Assembly (NCBI GenBank): GCA_964019425.1
Contig: OZ025785.1
Location: 1,387,501-1,451,500, forward strand
Length of the DNA: 64,000 nt
Reading direction: 5' to 3'
DNA from: Flectonema sp. DT1601
Taxonomy: Eukaryota; Euglenozoa; Diplonemea; Diplonemida; Diplonemidae
The first letter of the stretch is position 1. Each line of letters begins with the position of its first letter. A model generated the notes under the pieces. It was not told the DNA's origin, searched no databases, and worked only from the letters and a program-made list of their open reading frames with translations. Below, in pieces: positions 22,810 to 30,352 of the stretch. The translations under genes were made by a program, and so were the position numbers.

Positions 22810-22884
22810 CATATTTCTCTCTTTTTCTCTCACTCTTTGTTGTTGTTGTTGCTGTTGCATTCCCCTTCTTCATCTTAATATCTC

Positions 22885-22960
22885 GTGATGACAATGACAC
22901 ATTAGTGTAGTGCGCATCTGACCGTTGGAATTCTATTCCTCGGGATGGGAATACAACTGA
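22885..22960 (+). ncRNA. Box C/D snoRNA A, copy 4
   Basis: 5' flank TATCTC, long TTG tract upstream; downstream GCATCTG. Confidence 0.85.
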
Positions 22961-23006
22961 CTCGCTCTTGCTGACAATACTGCTGCATCTGTTCCTGTTC
23001 GATTCA

Positions 23007-23085
23007 ATGATGACAAAAACTAATAATTTGGCAATTTGCGTGTGAACTTCTTGTTTTGATCAGAATAATTAGAAGACGAGACTGA
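23007..23085 (+). ncRNA. Box C/D snoRNA B, copy 5
   Basis: Counterpart of copy 2 in the duplicated block: after GATTCA, 3' flank CACACTTCTC. Confidence 0.85.
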
Positions 23086-23160
23086 CACACTTCTCTCTTT
23101 TTCTCTCACTCTTAGTTGTTGTTGTTGCTGTTGCATTCCCCTTCTTCATCTTAATATCTT

Positions 23161-23236
23161 GTGATGACAATGACACATTAGTGTAGTGCGCATCTGACCG
23201 TTGGAATTCTATTCCTCGGGATGGGAATACAACTGA
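23161..23236 (+). ncRNA. Box C/D snoRNA A, copy 5
   Basis: Counterpart of copy 2 in the duplicated block: 5' flank TATCTT, downstream GCTTCTG. Confidence 0.85.
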
Positions 23237-23282
23237 CTCGCTCTTGCTGACAATACTGCTGCTTCTGTTCCTGTTCGATTCC

Positions 23283-23361
23283 ATGATGACAAAAACTAAT
23301 AATTTGGCAATTTGCGTGTGAACTTCTTGTTTTGATCAGAATAATTAGAAGACGAGACTGA
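23283..23361 (+). ncRNA. Box C/D snoRNA B, copy 6
   Basis: Counterpart of copy 3: after GATTCC, 3' flank TTCACTTCTC. Confidence 0.85.
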
Positions 23362-23430
23362 TTCACTTCTCTCTTTTTCTCTCACTCTTTGTTGTTGCTG
23401 TTGCATTCCCCTTCTTCATCTTAATATCTC

Positions 23431-23506
23431 GTGATGACAATGACACATTAGTGTAGTGCGCATCTGACCGTTGGAATTCTATTCCTCGGGATGGGAATAC
23501 AACTGA
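23431..23506 (+). ncRNA. Box C/D snoRNA A, copy 6
   Basis: Counterpart of copy 3, short upstream TTG tract. Confidence 0.85.
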
Positions 23507-23552
23507 CTCGCTCTTGCTGACAATACTGCTGCATCTGTTCCTGTTCGATTCA

Positions 23553-23631
23553 ATGATGACAAAAACTAATAATTTGGCAATTTGCGTGTGAACTTCTTGT
23601 TTTGATCAGAATAATTAGAAGACGAGACTGA
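23553..23631 (+). ncRNA. Box C/D snoRNA B, copy 7
   Basis: Counterpart of copy 4: after GATTCA, 3' flank CATATTTCTC. Confidence 0.85.
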
Positions 23632-23706
23632 CATATTTCTCTCTTTTTCTCTCACTCTTTGTTGTTGTTGTTGCTGTTGCATTCCCCTTCTTCATCTTAA
23701 TATCTC

Positions 23707-23782
23707 GTGATGACAATGACACATTAGTGTAGTGCGCATCTGACCGTTGGAATTCTATTCCTCGGGATGGGAATACAACTGA
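23707..23782 (+). ncRNA. Box C/D snoRNA A, copy 7
   Basis: Counterpart of copy 4; last gene of the second 822-base block. Confidence 0.85.
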
Positions 23783-23828
23783 CTCGCTCTTGCTGACAAT
23801 ACTGCTGCATCTGTTCCTGTTCGATTCC

Positions 23829-23907
23829 ATGATGACAAAAACTAATAATTTGGCAATTTGCGTGTGAACTTCTTGTTTTGATCAGAATAATTAGAAGACG
23901 AGACTGA
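23829..23907 (+). ncRNA. Box C/D snoRNA B, copy 8
   Basis: After GATTCC; 3' flank CATATTTCTC, a combination not seen in the duplicated block. Confidence 0.85.
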
Positions 23908-23982
23908 CATATTTCTCTCTTTTTCTCTCACTCTTTGTTGTTGTTGTTGCTGTTGCATTCCCCTTCTTCATCTTAATATCTC

Positions 23983-24058
23983 GTGATGACAATGACACAT
24001 TAGTGTAGTGCGCATCTGACCGTTGGAATTCTATTCCTCGGGATGGGAATACAACTGA
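23983..24058 (+). ncRNA. Box C/D snoRNA A, copy 8
   Basis: 5' flank TATCTC, long TTG tract upstream; downstream GCATCTG. Confidence 0.85.
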
Positions 24059-24104
24059 CTCGCTCTTGCTGACAATACTGCTGCATCTGTTCCTGTTCGA
24101 TTCA

Positions 24105-24183
24105 ATGATGACAAAAACTAATAATTTGGCAATTTGCGTGTGAACTTCTTGTTTTGATCAGAATAATTAGAAGACGAGACTGA
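24105..24183 (+). ncRNA. Box C/D snoRNA B, copy 9
   Basis: After GATTCA; 3' flank TTCACTTCTC. Confidence 0.85.
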
Positions 24184-24252
24184 TTCACTTCTCTCTTTTT
24201 CTCTCACTCTTTGTTGTTGCTGTTGCATTCCCCTTCTTCATCTTAATATCTC

Positions 24253-24328
24253 GTGATGACAATGACACATTAGTGTAGTGCGCATCTGACCGTTGGAATT
24301 CTATTCCTCGGGATGGGAATACAACTGA
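24253..24328 (+). ncRNA. Box C/D snoRNA A, copy 9
   Basis: 5' flank TATCTC, short TTG tract upstream; downstream GCATCTG. Confidence 0.85.
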
Positions 24329-24374
24329 CTCGCTCTTGCTGACAATACTGCTGCATCTGTTCCTGTTCGATTCC

Positions 24375-24453
24375 ATGATGACAAAAACTAATAATTTGGC
24401 AATTTGCGTGTGAACTTCTTGTTTTGATCAGAATAATTAGAAGACGAGACTGA
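24375..24453 (+). ncRNA. Box C/D snoRNA B, copy 10
   Basis: After GATTCC; unique 3' flank CATAATTCTC. Confidence 0.85.
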
Positions 24454-24528
24454 CATAATTCTCTCTTTTTCTCTCACTCTTTGTTGTTGTTGTTGCTGTT
24501 GCATTCCCCTTCTTCATCTTAATATCTC

Positions 24529-24604
24529 GTGATGACAATGACACATTAGTGTAGTGCGCATCTGACCGTTGGAATTCTATTCCTCGGGATGGGAATACAA
24601 CTGA
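24529..24604 (+). ncRNA. Box C/D snoRNA A, copy 10
   Basis: 5' flank TATCTC, long TTG tract upstream; downstream GCTTCTG. Confidence 0.85.
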
Positions 24605-24650
24605 CTCGCTCTTGCTGACAATACTGCTGCTTCTGTTCCTGTTCGATTCA

Positions 24651-24729
24651 ATGATGACAAAAACTAATAATTTGGCAATTTGCGTGTGAACTTCTTGTTT
24701 TGATCAGAATAATTAGAAGACGAGACTGA
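24651..24729 (+). ncRNA. Box C/D snoRNA B, copy 11
   Basis: After GATTCA; 3' flank CATATTTCTC. Confidence 0.85.
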
Positions 24730-24804
24730 CATATTTCTCTCTTTTTCTCTCACTCTTTGTTGTTGCTGTTGCTGTTGCATTCCCCTTCTTCATCTTAATA
24801 TCTC

Positions 24805-24880
24805 GTGATGACAATGACACATTAGTGTAGTGCGCATCTGACCGTTGGAATTCTATTCCTCGGGATGGGAATACAACTGA
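24805..24880 (+). ncRNA. Box C/D snoRNA A, copy 11
   Basis: Upstream spacer has a unique TTGCTGTTGCTG variant; downstream GCATCTG. Confidence 0.85.
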
Positions 24881-24926
24881 CTCGCTCTTGCTGACAATAC
24901 TGCTGCATCTGTTCCTGTTCGATTCA

Positions 24927-25005
24927 ATGATGACAAAAACTAATAATTTGGCAATTTGCGTGTGAACTTCTTGTTTTGATCAGAATAATTAGAAGACGAG
25001 ACTGA
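24927..25005 (+). ncRNA. Box C/D snoRNA B, copy 12
   Basis: After GATTCA; 3' flank CATATTTCTC. Confidence 0.85.
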
Positions 25006-25080
25006 CATATTTCTCTCTTTTTCTCTCACTCTTTGTTGTTGTTGTTGCTGTTGCATTCCCCTTCTTCATCTTAATATCTC

Positions 25081-25156
25081 GTGATGACAATGACACATTA
25101 GTGTAGTGCGCATCTGACCGTTGGAATTCTATTCCTCGGGATGGGAATACAACTGA
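25081..25156 (+). ncRNA. Box C/D snoRNA A, copy 12
   Basis: 5' flank TATCTC, long TTG tract upstream; downstream GCATCTG. Confidence 0.85.
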
Positions 25157-25202
25157 CTCGCTCTTGCTGACAATACTGCTGCATCTGTTCCTGTTCGATT
25201 CA

Positions 25203-25281
25203 ATGATGACAAAAACTAATAATTTGGCAATTTGCGTGTGAACTTCTTGTTTTGATCAGAATAATTAGAAGACGAGACTGA
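25203..25281 (+). ncRNA. Box C/D snoRNA B, copy 13
   Basis: After GATTCA; 3' flank CACACTTCTC, as in copies 2 and 5. Confidence 0.85.
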
Positions 25282-25356
25282 CACACTTCTCTCTTTTTCT
25301 CTCACTCTTAGTTGTTGTTGTTGCTGTTGCATTCCCCTTCTTCATCTTAATATCTT

Positions 25357-25432
25357 GTGATGACAATGACACATTAGTGTAGTGCGCATCTGACCGTTGG
25401 AATTCTATTCCTCGGGATGGGAATACAACTGA
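25357..25432 (+). ncRNA. Box C/D snoRNA A, copy 13
   Basis: 5' flank TATCTT and downstream GCTTCTG, the same variant as copies 2 and 5. Confidence 0.85.
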
Positions 25433-25478
25433 CTCGCTCTTGCTGACAATACTGCTGCTTCTGTTCCTGTTCGATTCC

Positions 25479-25557
25479 GTGATGACAAAAACTAATAATT
25501 TGGCAATTTGCGTGTGAACTTCTTGTTTTGATCAGAATAATTAGAAGACGAGACTGA
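25479..25557 (+). ncRNA. Box C/D snoRNA B, copy 14
   Basis: Box C begins with G (GTGATGA) after GATTCC; 3' flank CATATTTCTC. Confidence 0.85.
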
Positions 25558-25632
25558 CATATTTCTCTCTTTTTCTCTCACTCTTTGTTGTTGTTGTTGC
25601 TGTTGCATTCCCCTTCTTCATCTTAATATCTC

Positions 25633-25708
25633 GTGATGACAATGACACATTAGTGTAGTGCGCATCTGACCGTTGGAATTCTATTCCTCGGGATGGGAAT
25701 ACAACTGA
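25633..25708 (+). ncRNA. Box C/D snoRNA A, copy 14
   Basis: Last A copy; 5' flank TATCTC, downstream GCTTCTG. Confidence 0.85.
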
Positions 25709-25754
25709 CTCGCTCTTGCTGACAATACTGCTGCTTCTGTTCCTGTTCGATTCC

Positions 25755-25833
25755 GTGATGACAAAAACTAATAATTTGGCAATTTGCGTGTGAACTTCTT
25801 GTTTTGATCAGAATAATTAGAAGACGAGACTGA
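25755..25833 (+). ncRNA. Box C/D snoRNA B, copy 15
   Basis: Last gene of the array; box C begins with G as in copies 1 and 14. The downstream spacer starts CACACTTCCC and then leaves the repeat after a short TTG tract near 25870. Confidence 0.85.
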
Positions 25834-26245
25834 CACACTTCCCTCTTTTCCTCTCTTTGTTGTTGTTACTGTTGATAAATTTCTCAGTTTTCTCGATCTT
25901 GTCTTAAGTCTGAAGTAGTAATTAGAAAAACATATTCTCCAAGAAGTAGGTTGCGTTGAAGTGATTTTTAAAATTATATCGTGAAAGCAGCAGGAAATTT
26001 GTTTGATATCCTTAAGATTTATTGATGAATTGAATTATTTTGTTTATTAGTGATAATATAGACACATACACCCAGCAGTTGCTAGGCTCAAGAAGGGAAT
26101 CGTTGACTCCTCGGTTGAAATGCCGCTATGGATAATATTGCCTTCTTCTAGGAGAAGATGTTTTATTAATTAGTAGATTTTGATTATAAATTGATCAAAT
26201 AATTTATTGCAATTTCAGAGTATTATAAAAAAGAAAAAAACTAAT
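25834..26245. other. Spacer between snoRNA array and PEMT
   Basis: Unique sequence after the end of the array, no coding signal. It contains a TTTCAG at 26213-26218, 27 bases before the PEMT start codon chosen here, a candidate acceptor. Confidence 0.6.
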
Positions 26246-26903
26246 ATGACTTGCAGCTCTGTAGACTTATCAAAGCCATCTCTTTGGTTCTCTGTGGCAA
26301 CTACTGCGCTTTGCCCAACAATCTGGAACTGGTTAGGTAAACAGGAATATGAGACCAAAATGTTGTCAAAGATCTTTGGTGGAGCATACCCAGGATGTTA
26401 TGCCTTGGCTGCATGGATCTTTTCATTTAGTTCTGTGAGAGACGCTGCTTTTGGAAAGGCTTTGGAAGAACAGCCAACAGTAGAGATGGATGATACCGCA
26501 GCTAAGGTTGCTGGGTATGGTTTAATTAGTACTGGTACTGTATTTGTTATGTCATCATTTTACCGTCTTGGAATAACTGGAACGTTCCTTGGTGACTACT
26601 TTGGTATCCTGATGGAAAACATGGTGACTGGATTTCCCTTTAACGTTCTTAGCGATCCAATGTACGTAGGATCGACAATGAACTTTCTAGGATTGGCACT
26701 TCTGAAAAAGTCACCTGCTGGTGTTCTTCTCTCAGCATGGGTTTGGATCGTTTACTTCATCTCAACTCGTTTTTATGAAGGGTATGTTTTGTTATTATTA
26801 ACCTCGTTATCATTTTTTACTACGTTATCTGGTTATTATATAAATCTAATACAGGCCTTTCACTTCCAGAATCTATGCTGAAAAGGCTGCAAAAATGGAT
26901 TAG
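26246..26903 (+). CDS. PEMT: Phosphatidylethanolamine N-methyltransferase (2 exons)
   Basis: A 194-residue integral membrane enzyme. Exons 26246-26781 and 26855-26903; the 73-base intron begins GTATGT and ends ACAG. Splicing is supported by the C-terminus: the junction reads EGPFTSRIYAEKAAKMD, parallel to the conserved C-terminal (E)EPF(T)xxIYxxKA of human PEMT (199 residues). Reading through the intron gives an unrelated hydrophobic tail. Four hydrophobic segments and the family signature GDYFGILMENMVTGFPFNV with DPMYVGSTMNFLG fit the class of yeast Opi3 and animal PEMT, which methylates phosphatidylethanolamine (or its mono- and dimethyl forms) to phosphatidylcholine in the ER using SAM. 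The start is the ATG of MTCSSVD; an earlier in-frame ATG (26207) lies upstream of the candidate acceptor at 26218 and would add a Lys-rich leader. Confidence 0.93.
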
Positions 26904-27561
26904 AAAAAAAAACGATGCTACGACCTTGTTGTTTGTAAAACGTAATACTTAGTTCAGCTATTAGAGCCTCCGTAAACGATGAGTCTTGATATCAGATTAA
27001 AATCAAAAGTGTTTTTTTATCAACTTATGTGACTGCGTTGGCAACAACTCATATTCAACACATATAAATGAATATTTTAGTTGCATGCCGTGAATTGCAT
27101 TTGCGTGACATTGTTTGTTCCCTTTGGTTGTTATGCGGAACTGTTTTTTCAGATTTGGTTCGTCATATTATATGATACACAAAAAATAAATAACGAACGT
27201 TTTTTAACAGATTGGAATATTTCATCAAGCGTTTTTTTCTTTCTTGTAATTTTTTGTATAAAAAATGAAGGAGAAAATCGTTTTTGTACCATATCAAAAA
27301 AAGTCATCAAATATTTTTCAGATTAAAGGCGGCAAGCGTTCACGAGGCTCGTTTTCTGTTCAAATTCGTGATATTTACTACTATGTGGTTCTTCAAATTA
27401 TTTTCTTTTACACATTCACATAAGACAATGGCTATAAGTTATTATAAATTGACACTACTCCGACTTGACAGCATTTCTTTCTCTGCGTGTTATGATGATT
27501 CATGTTGCGTATTAACCCTTGATTTATTTATCCAAGTACCCCTACAGAAAAGAAACTCAAC
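26904..27561. other. Intergenic spacer
   Basis: 658 bases, A/T-rich, with short spurious open frames and no family match. CCTACAG ending at 27547 lies 14 bases before the MOG1 start. Confidence 0.6.
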
Positions 27562-28113
27562 ATGGAGACTCGTCCAATGTACGGAGGTGCTATGCAGATG
27601 GCTTTACCAAAAAACTTCTTCGACACCAGTCAGGTCCGGCAAGTTCCAGATAATCAAGAGGTGTGGGTTGATGGTGACACAAATCAAAGTGTCATTTTAG
27701 AAATATTAGAAGTCTTACCTGACAAGATAGGAGAAGAACTAGTGAAGTATCATTTTGAGGAGTTAGGTTTAGCGAACAAATGCGGTAAGGAAGACTTGAG
27801 AATATTGGGAACAAAAGAACTATCTCCCGGGGAATTGAAAAACTTTGAAGGAATGGTAGCGACAGCTTACAGTTTGTCTGGAGATCAGTTTGCTCAAAAA
27901 TTCAATGAAACGACATCAAAGAATGTCGTAAATATTCAAATGTGTATTATTCGTTTAGCGCCACCTATGAACGCTGATTTACTTCTATCAATAAACACAC
28001 CAGTCAGGGTTGATCCTAAGTCATCAGATGCTAATCTTGCTAAGGCTACTGATTCATATTTTAGTGAAATCGTATCATCGTTGAAGCTAAACGATCCTGG
28101 ACTGTTTGTCTAG
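27562..28113 (+). CDS. RANGRF: MOG1 / RANGRF, Ran-binding protein
   Basis: A 183-residue protein with the full Mog1 fold. Near the N-terminus is the family signature MYGGAMQMALPKNF, followed by DTSQVRQVPDNQEVWVD and the glutamate-rich stretch of the Ran-interacting face. Mog1 binds Ran and promotes nucleotide release, supporting nuclear protein import; in vertebrates it also aids trafficking of a cardiac sodium channel. Length is close to the human protein (186). The ATG is 14 bases after CCTACAG. A longer upstream-overlapping open frame in another phase is a shadow. Confidence 0.93.
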   Translation: METRPMYGGAMQMALPKNFFDTSQVRQVPDNQEVWVDGDTNQSVILEILEVLPDKIGEELVKYHFEELGLANKCGKEDLRILGTKELSPGELKNFEGMVATAYSLSGDQFAQKFNETTSKNVVNIQMCIIRLAPPMNADLLLSINTPVRVDPKSSDANLAKATDSYFSEIVSSLKLNDPGLFV

Positions 28114-28388
28114 ACTTTTAATAATTCAAGTCTCTGTATGAATTAATAACGTCTTTAAACAGCTTTAAAAGTTTATATTCCTAACTATTCAAACCCAAAC
28201 ACAGAGATGACTTATTATCGGTTATCAAATTACTGTGACAGCTGTTCGCTTTTTTTTTCTTCTTCTTTTCCCGTCGTTTTTCAAATGCCGGATACTTGCA
28301 GCAAATTCTCAAGGTTGACAATAAGACAAGAAGTTTAGGGATCAGGGTGGGAATTTATTTCTTGTTCTTCTTAAAGGACAATAACAAA

Positions 28389-30182
28389 ATGATTCACGAA
28401 GCAGAGTACAGTAATGAACACCTCCGACATCCGGTTGTCAGTGGTGGGGAAATTGAAAGTAGCAGATTCAGAGATCGGGGTAATATTTCACTAAAAAAAG
28501 GAGACTACGGAGCTGCTGAACAACTATACGGAATGGCACTAGGATCAGCAGGGAATGTAGCACAGTATGTTATGGGATTCTCAAACAGGGCAGAGGCAAG
28601 ACTTAGAATGGGACGTTACGAAGCTGCAGCAGCAGACGCATCCAGAGCCGTTCAATTAGACCCTCAAAACGTAAAAGCTTTTTATAGACTCGGACAAGCC
28701 CACAGACATCTCAATGATAATATGGAAGCGTTGAAGGCTTTTGGGAAAGCCCTGGCACTGAGACCAACTGAACCAGAAATATTGGAAGCGATGAGGACGT
28801 GTTCTGAACCTGTTAAAAACCCTCCACAACAACCGGAAATAGAACAAAAACATGAAGAAATAACTGAGTCTGATGATGAGGTCATTGACATCAGTGACAG
28901 CTCTCTCATTACATCAAATGCCCCAAACAATTCCGAAAAGAAAACCGTTACTATACAAGAACCGGTTAGTGATAACGACGATGACGATGATGAAGTTCTT
29001 GACATCCCATTTGACTCAGTCATCACACAACAACCAACTGCAACATCTACAGCACCATTAACAAGTATTTCTATAAGTGAAAAGTTTCAATCTTCAGATC
29101 TTCAACTTGTTAATTCTTTAAAATCAAAATTAAGTTTATGTGAAGAAGACGAACCAGACGTGATTCCTATAACATCTGAAAATGAAAATTTAATAACAGA
29201 AGAATACCAACAACCTTCACAACAAGTAATCGAAGCCAACAGAGAGAGAGCAATAAAAGTGATGAAGGGAGTAAAGAATGACAATAATAAAACTAAATCA
29301 CTTAATGAGATGTATCGACACTTCCAATCCATTAACGACGATCAATCAGATGATGAAGACGATGGTAAAACAATGCTACGAGAAGCTGCTGAACAAGTTA
29401 ACCCAGAACTTGTATCGCAAGCCAAGACTATCTTTGACGCCTTCGACAAAGATAAGAACGGTTTCTGGTCATACGAAGAAGCTATCCTCGCTGCTCAAAC
29501 ACTCGAAAATCGAGAACTTACACCAGAAGCCTTCAATATACGTTGTGAAGAATATGGCTCTGACCGTACTATGGGATGGGCCTCCAGTGATCTTATTAAC
29601 ATGTACACTTCTTCTCCAGAAAACGTTATTGGTTTAAGAAAGCATTTAGAGATAGTAAATCAACAAGAAAGGAGGGAAAAAGGAGTCGATATTCACACCT
29701 ACTCACCTGAAGAACATGTTGAGGCTTTCATTAATAACCTTTGGAAAAAAGGAACTGTCTACGGACAAGGATCAAAGAATGATACTTATGATATTATTTG
29801 GCATGATGGAGAAGGGACCAGAGATGTTCCAGCCAGTTGCCTGAGAAAGCTGTTTGTTGGTTGGGCAGGAGATGAGAAAGGGGTTCCTGCGAAAAAGAAA
29901 ATTGCTGCCGGGCAGCATCTTGATCCAAACACTGGTCTCCTTGCTCCTGTCACTCGAACAGATGAAAGTTCATCTTCTAGCAGGGAAAGACCTTCCGCTG
30001 AAGAGATGGACAAGTGGGGTTCAAATTTAGTAAGCGAACTACCAGCGAAGTCAGACCTCCCTGAAGAACCTGTCCAACGTCTCGGTATGACCGTCGCAAT
30101 GACTGGCATGGGCGACGAGGGAGGAATGCTATCAAAAGAAAAGGTTCGCGGCTTCTTAAATCTCAGAAAACGTGCTGGCTAG
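28389..30182 (+). CDS. TPR and EF-hand protein
   Basis: A 597-residue protein from the ATG of MIHEAEYSNEH; an earlier in-frame ATG (28296) would add 31 hydrophobic/basic residues but is less likely because an AAG candidate acceptor lies at 28374-28376. Three TPR motifs occupy about 20-135 (FRDRGNISLKKGDYGAAEQLY; AEARLRMGRYEAAAADASRAV; YRLGQAHRHLNDNMEALKAF). An acidic disordered linker follows (140-310). An EF-hand loop lies at 353-364 (DKDKNGFWSYEE), with Asp, Asp, Asn and Glu at calcium-coordinating positions. Residues 440-500 form a compact unknown domain (NNLWKKGTVYGQG...YDIIWHDGEG), with a tryptophan-rich beta-type pattern. I know no family with this exact order. A calcium-responsive scaffold is a guess. 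Confidence 0.75.
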   Translation: MIHEAEYSNEHLRHPVVSGGEIESSRFRDRGNISLKKGDYGAAEQLYGMALGSAGNVAQYVMGFSNRAEARLRMGRYEAAAADASRAVQLDPQNVKAFYRLGQAHRHLNDNMEALKAFGKALALRPTEPEILEAMRTCSEPVKNPPQQPEIEQKHEEITESDDEVIDISDSSLITSNAPNNSEKKTVTIQEPVSDNDDDDDEVLDIPFDSVITQQPTATSTAPLTSISISEKFQSSDLQLVNSLKSKLSLCEEDEPDVIPITSENENLITEEYQQPSQQVIEANRERAIKVMKGVKNDNNKTKSLNEMYRHFQSINDDQSDDEDDGKTMLREAAEQVNPELVSQAKTIFDAFDKDKNGFWSYEEAILAAQTLENRELTPEAFNIRCEEYGSDRTMGWASSDLINMYTSSPENVIGLRKHLEIVNQQERREKGVDIHTYSPEEHVEAFINNLWKKGTVYGQGSKNDTYDIIWHDGEGTRDVPASCLRKLFVGWAGDEKGVPAKKKIAAGQHLDPNTGLLAPVTRTDESSSSSRERPSAEEMDKWGSNLVSELPAKSDLPEEPVQRLGMTVAMTGMGDEGGMLSKEKVRGFLNLRKRAG

Positions 30183-30352
30183 GCCAGCCTTTGTCATAAA
30201 CAGAATTGAAGCTTTACATTTAGTTTTTATTTTCCTATATTATGATTAGAAATAATTATACTAATTGGGTGTACAACACCAAATCATACAACCGTTCGGT
30301 ACATTACTTTTATAAAACATATCTCCAACACGCACACAGACAAATAATAATA

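Larger units (their letters stand above)
21912..25833 (+). repeat. Tandem array of ~274-bp units, each with two box C/D snoRNA genes
   Basis: Fourteen and a half tandem units (B-A-B-A...-B), period 270-276 bases, average 274.5. Each unit carries snoRNA B (79 bases), a spacer of about 70 bases with a variable (TTG)n tract, snoRNA A (76 bases) and a spacer of 46 bases. The snoRNA bodies are invariant across copies except for the first base of box C in B; differences sit in the spacers. The block from 22185 to 23006 recurs at 23007-23828 (shift 822 bases, three units), showing recent expansion. The array lies on the same strand as all neighbouring genes, between PHF5A and PEMT, so processing from a longer transcript is plausible. 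Small antisense frames across it are by-products of the repeat. Confidence 0.93.

Noticed and set aside
21912-25833. CRISPR array or plain satellite
   Set aside because: Units of 274 bases have near-identical spacers and a eukaryotic context; the box C/D pattern explains the conserved parts better.
22247-25838. Repeated minus-strand open frames of 60-71 residues across the tandem array
   Set aside because: They recur only because the DNA repeats; they antisense the snoRNA bodies and have no family features.
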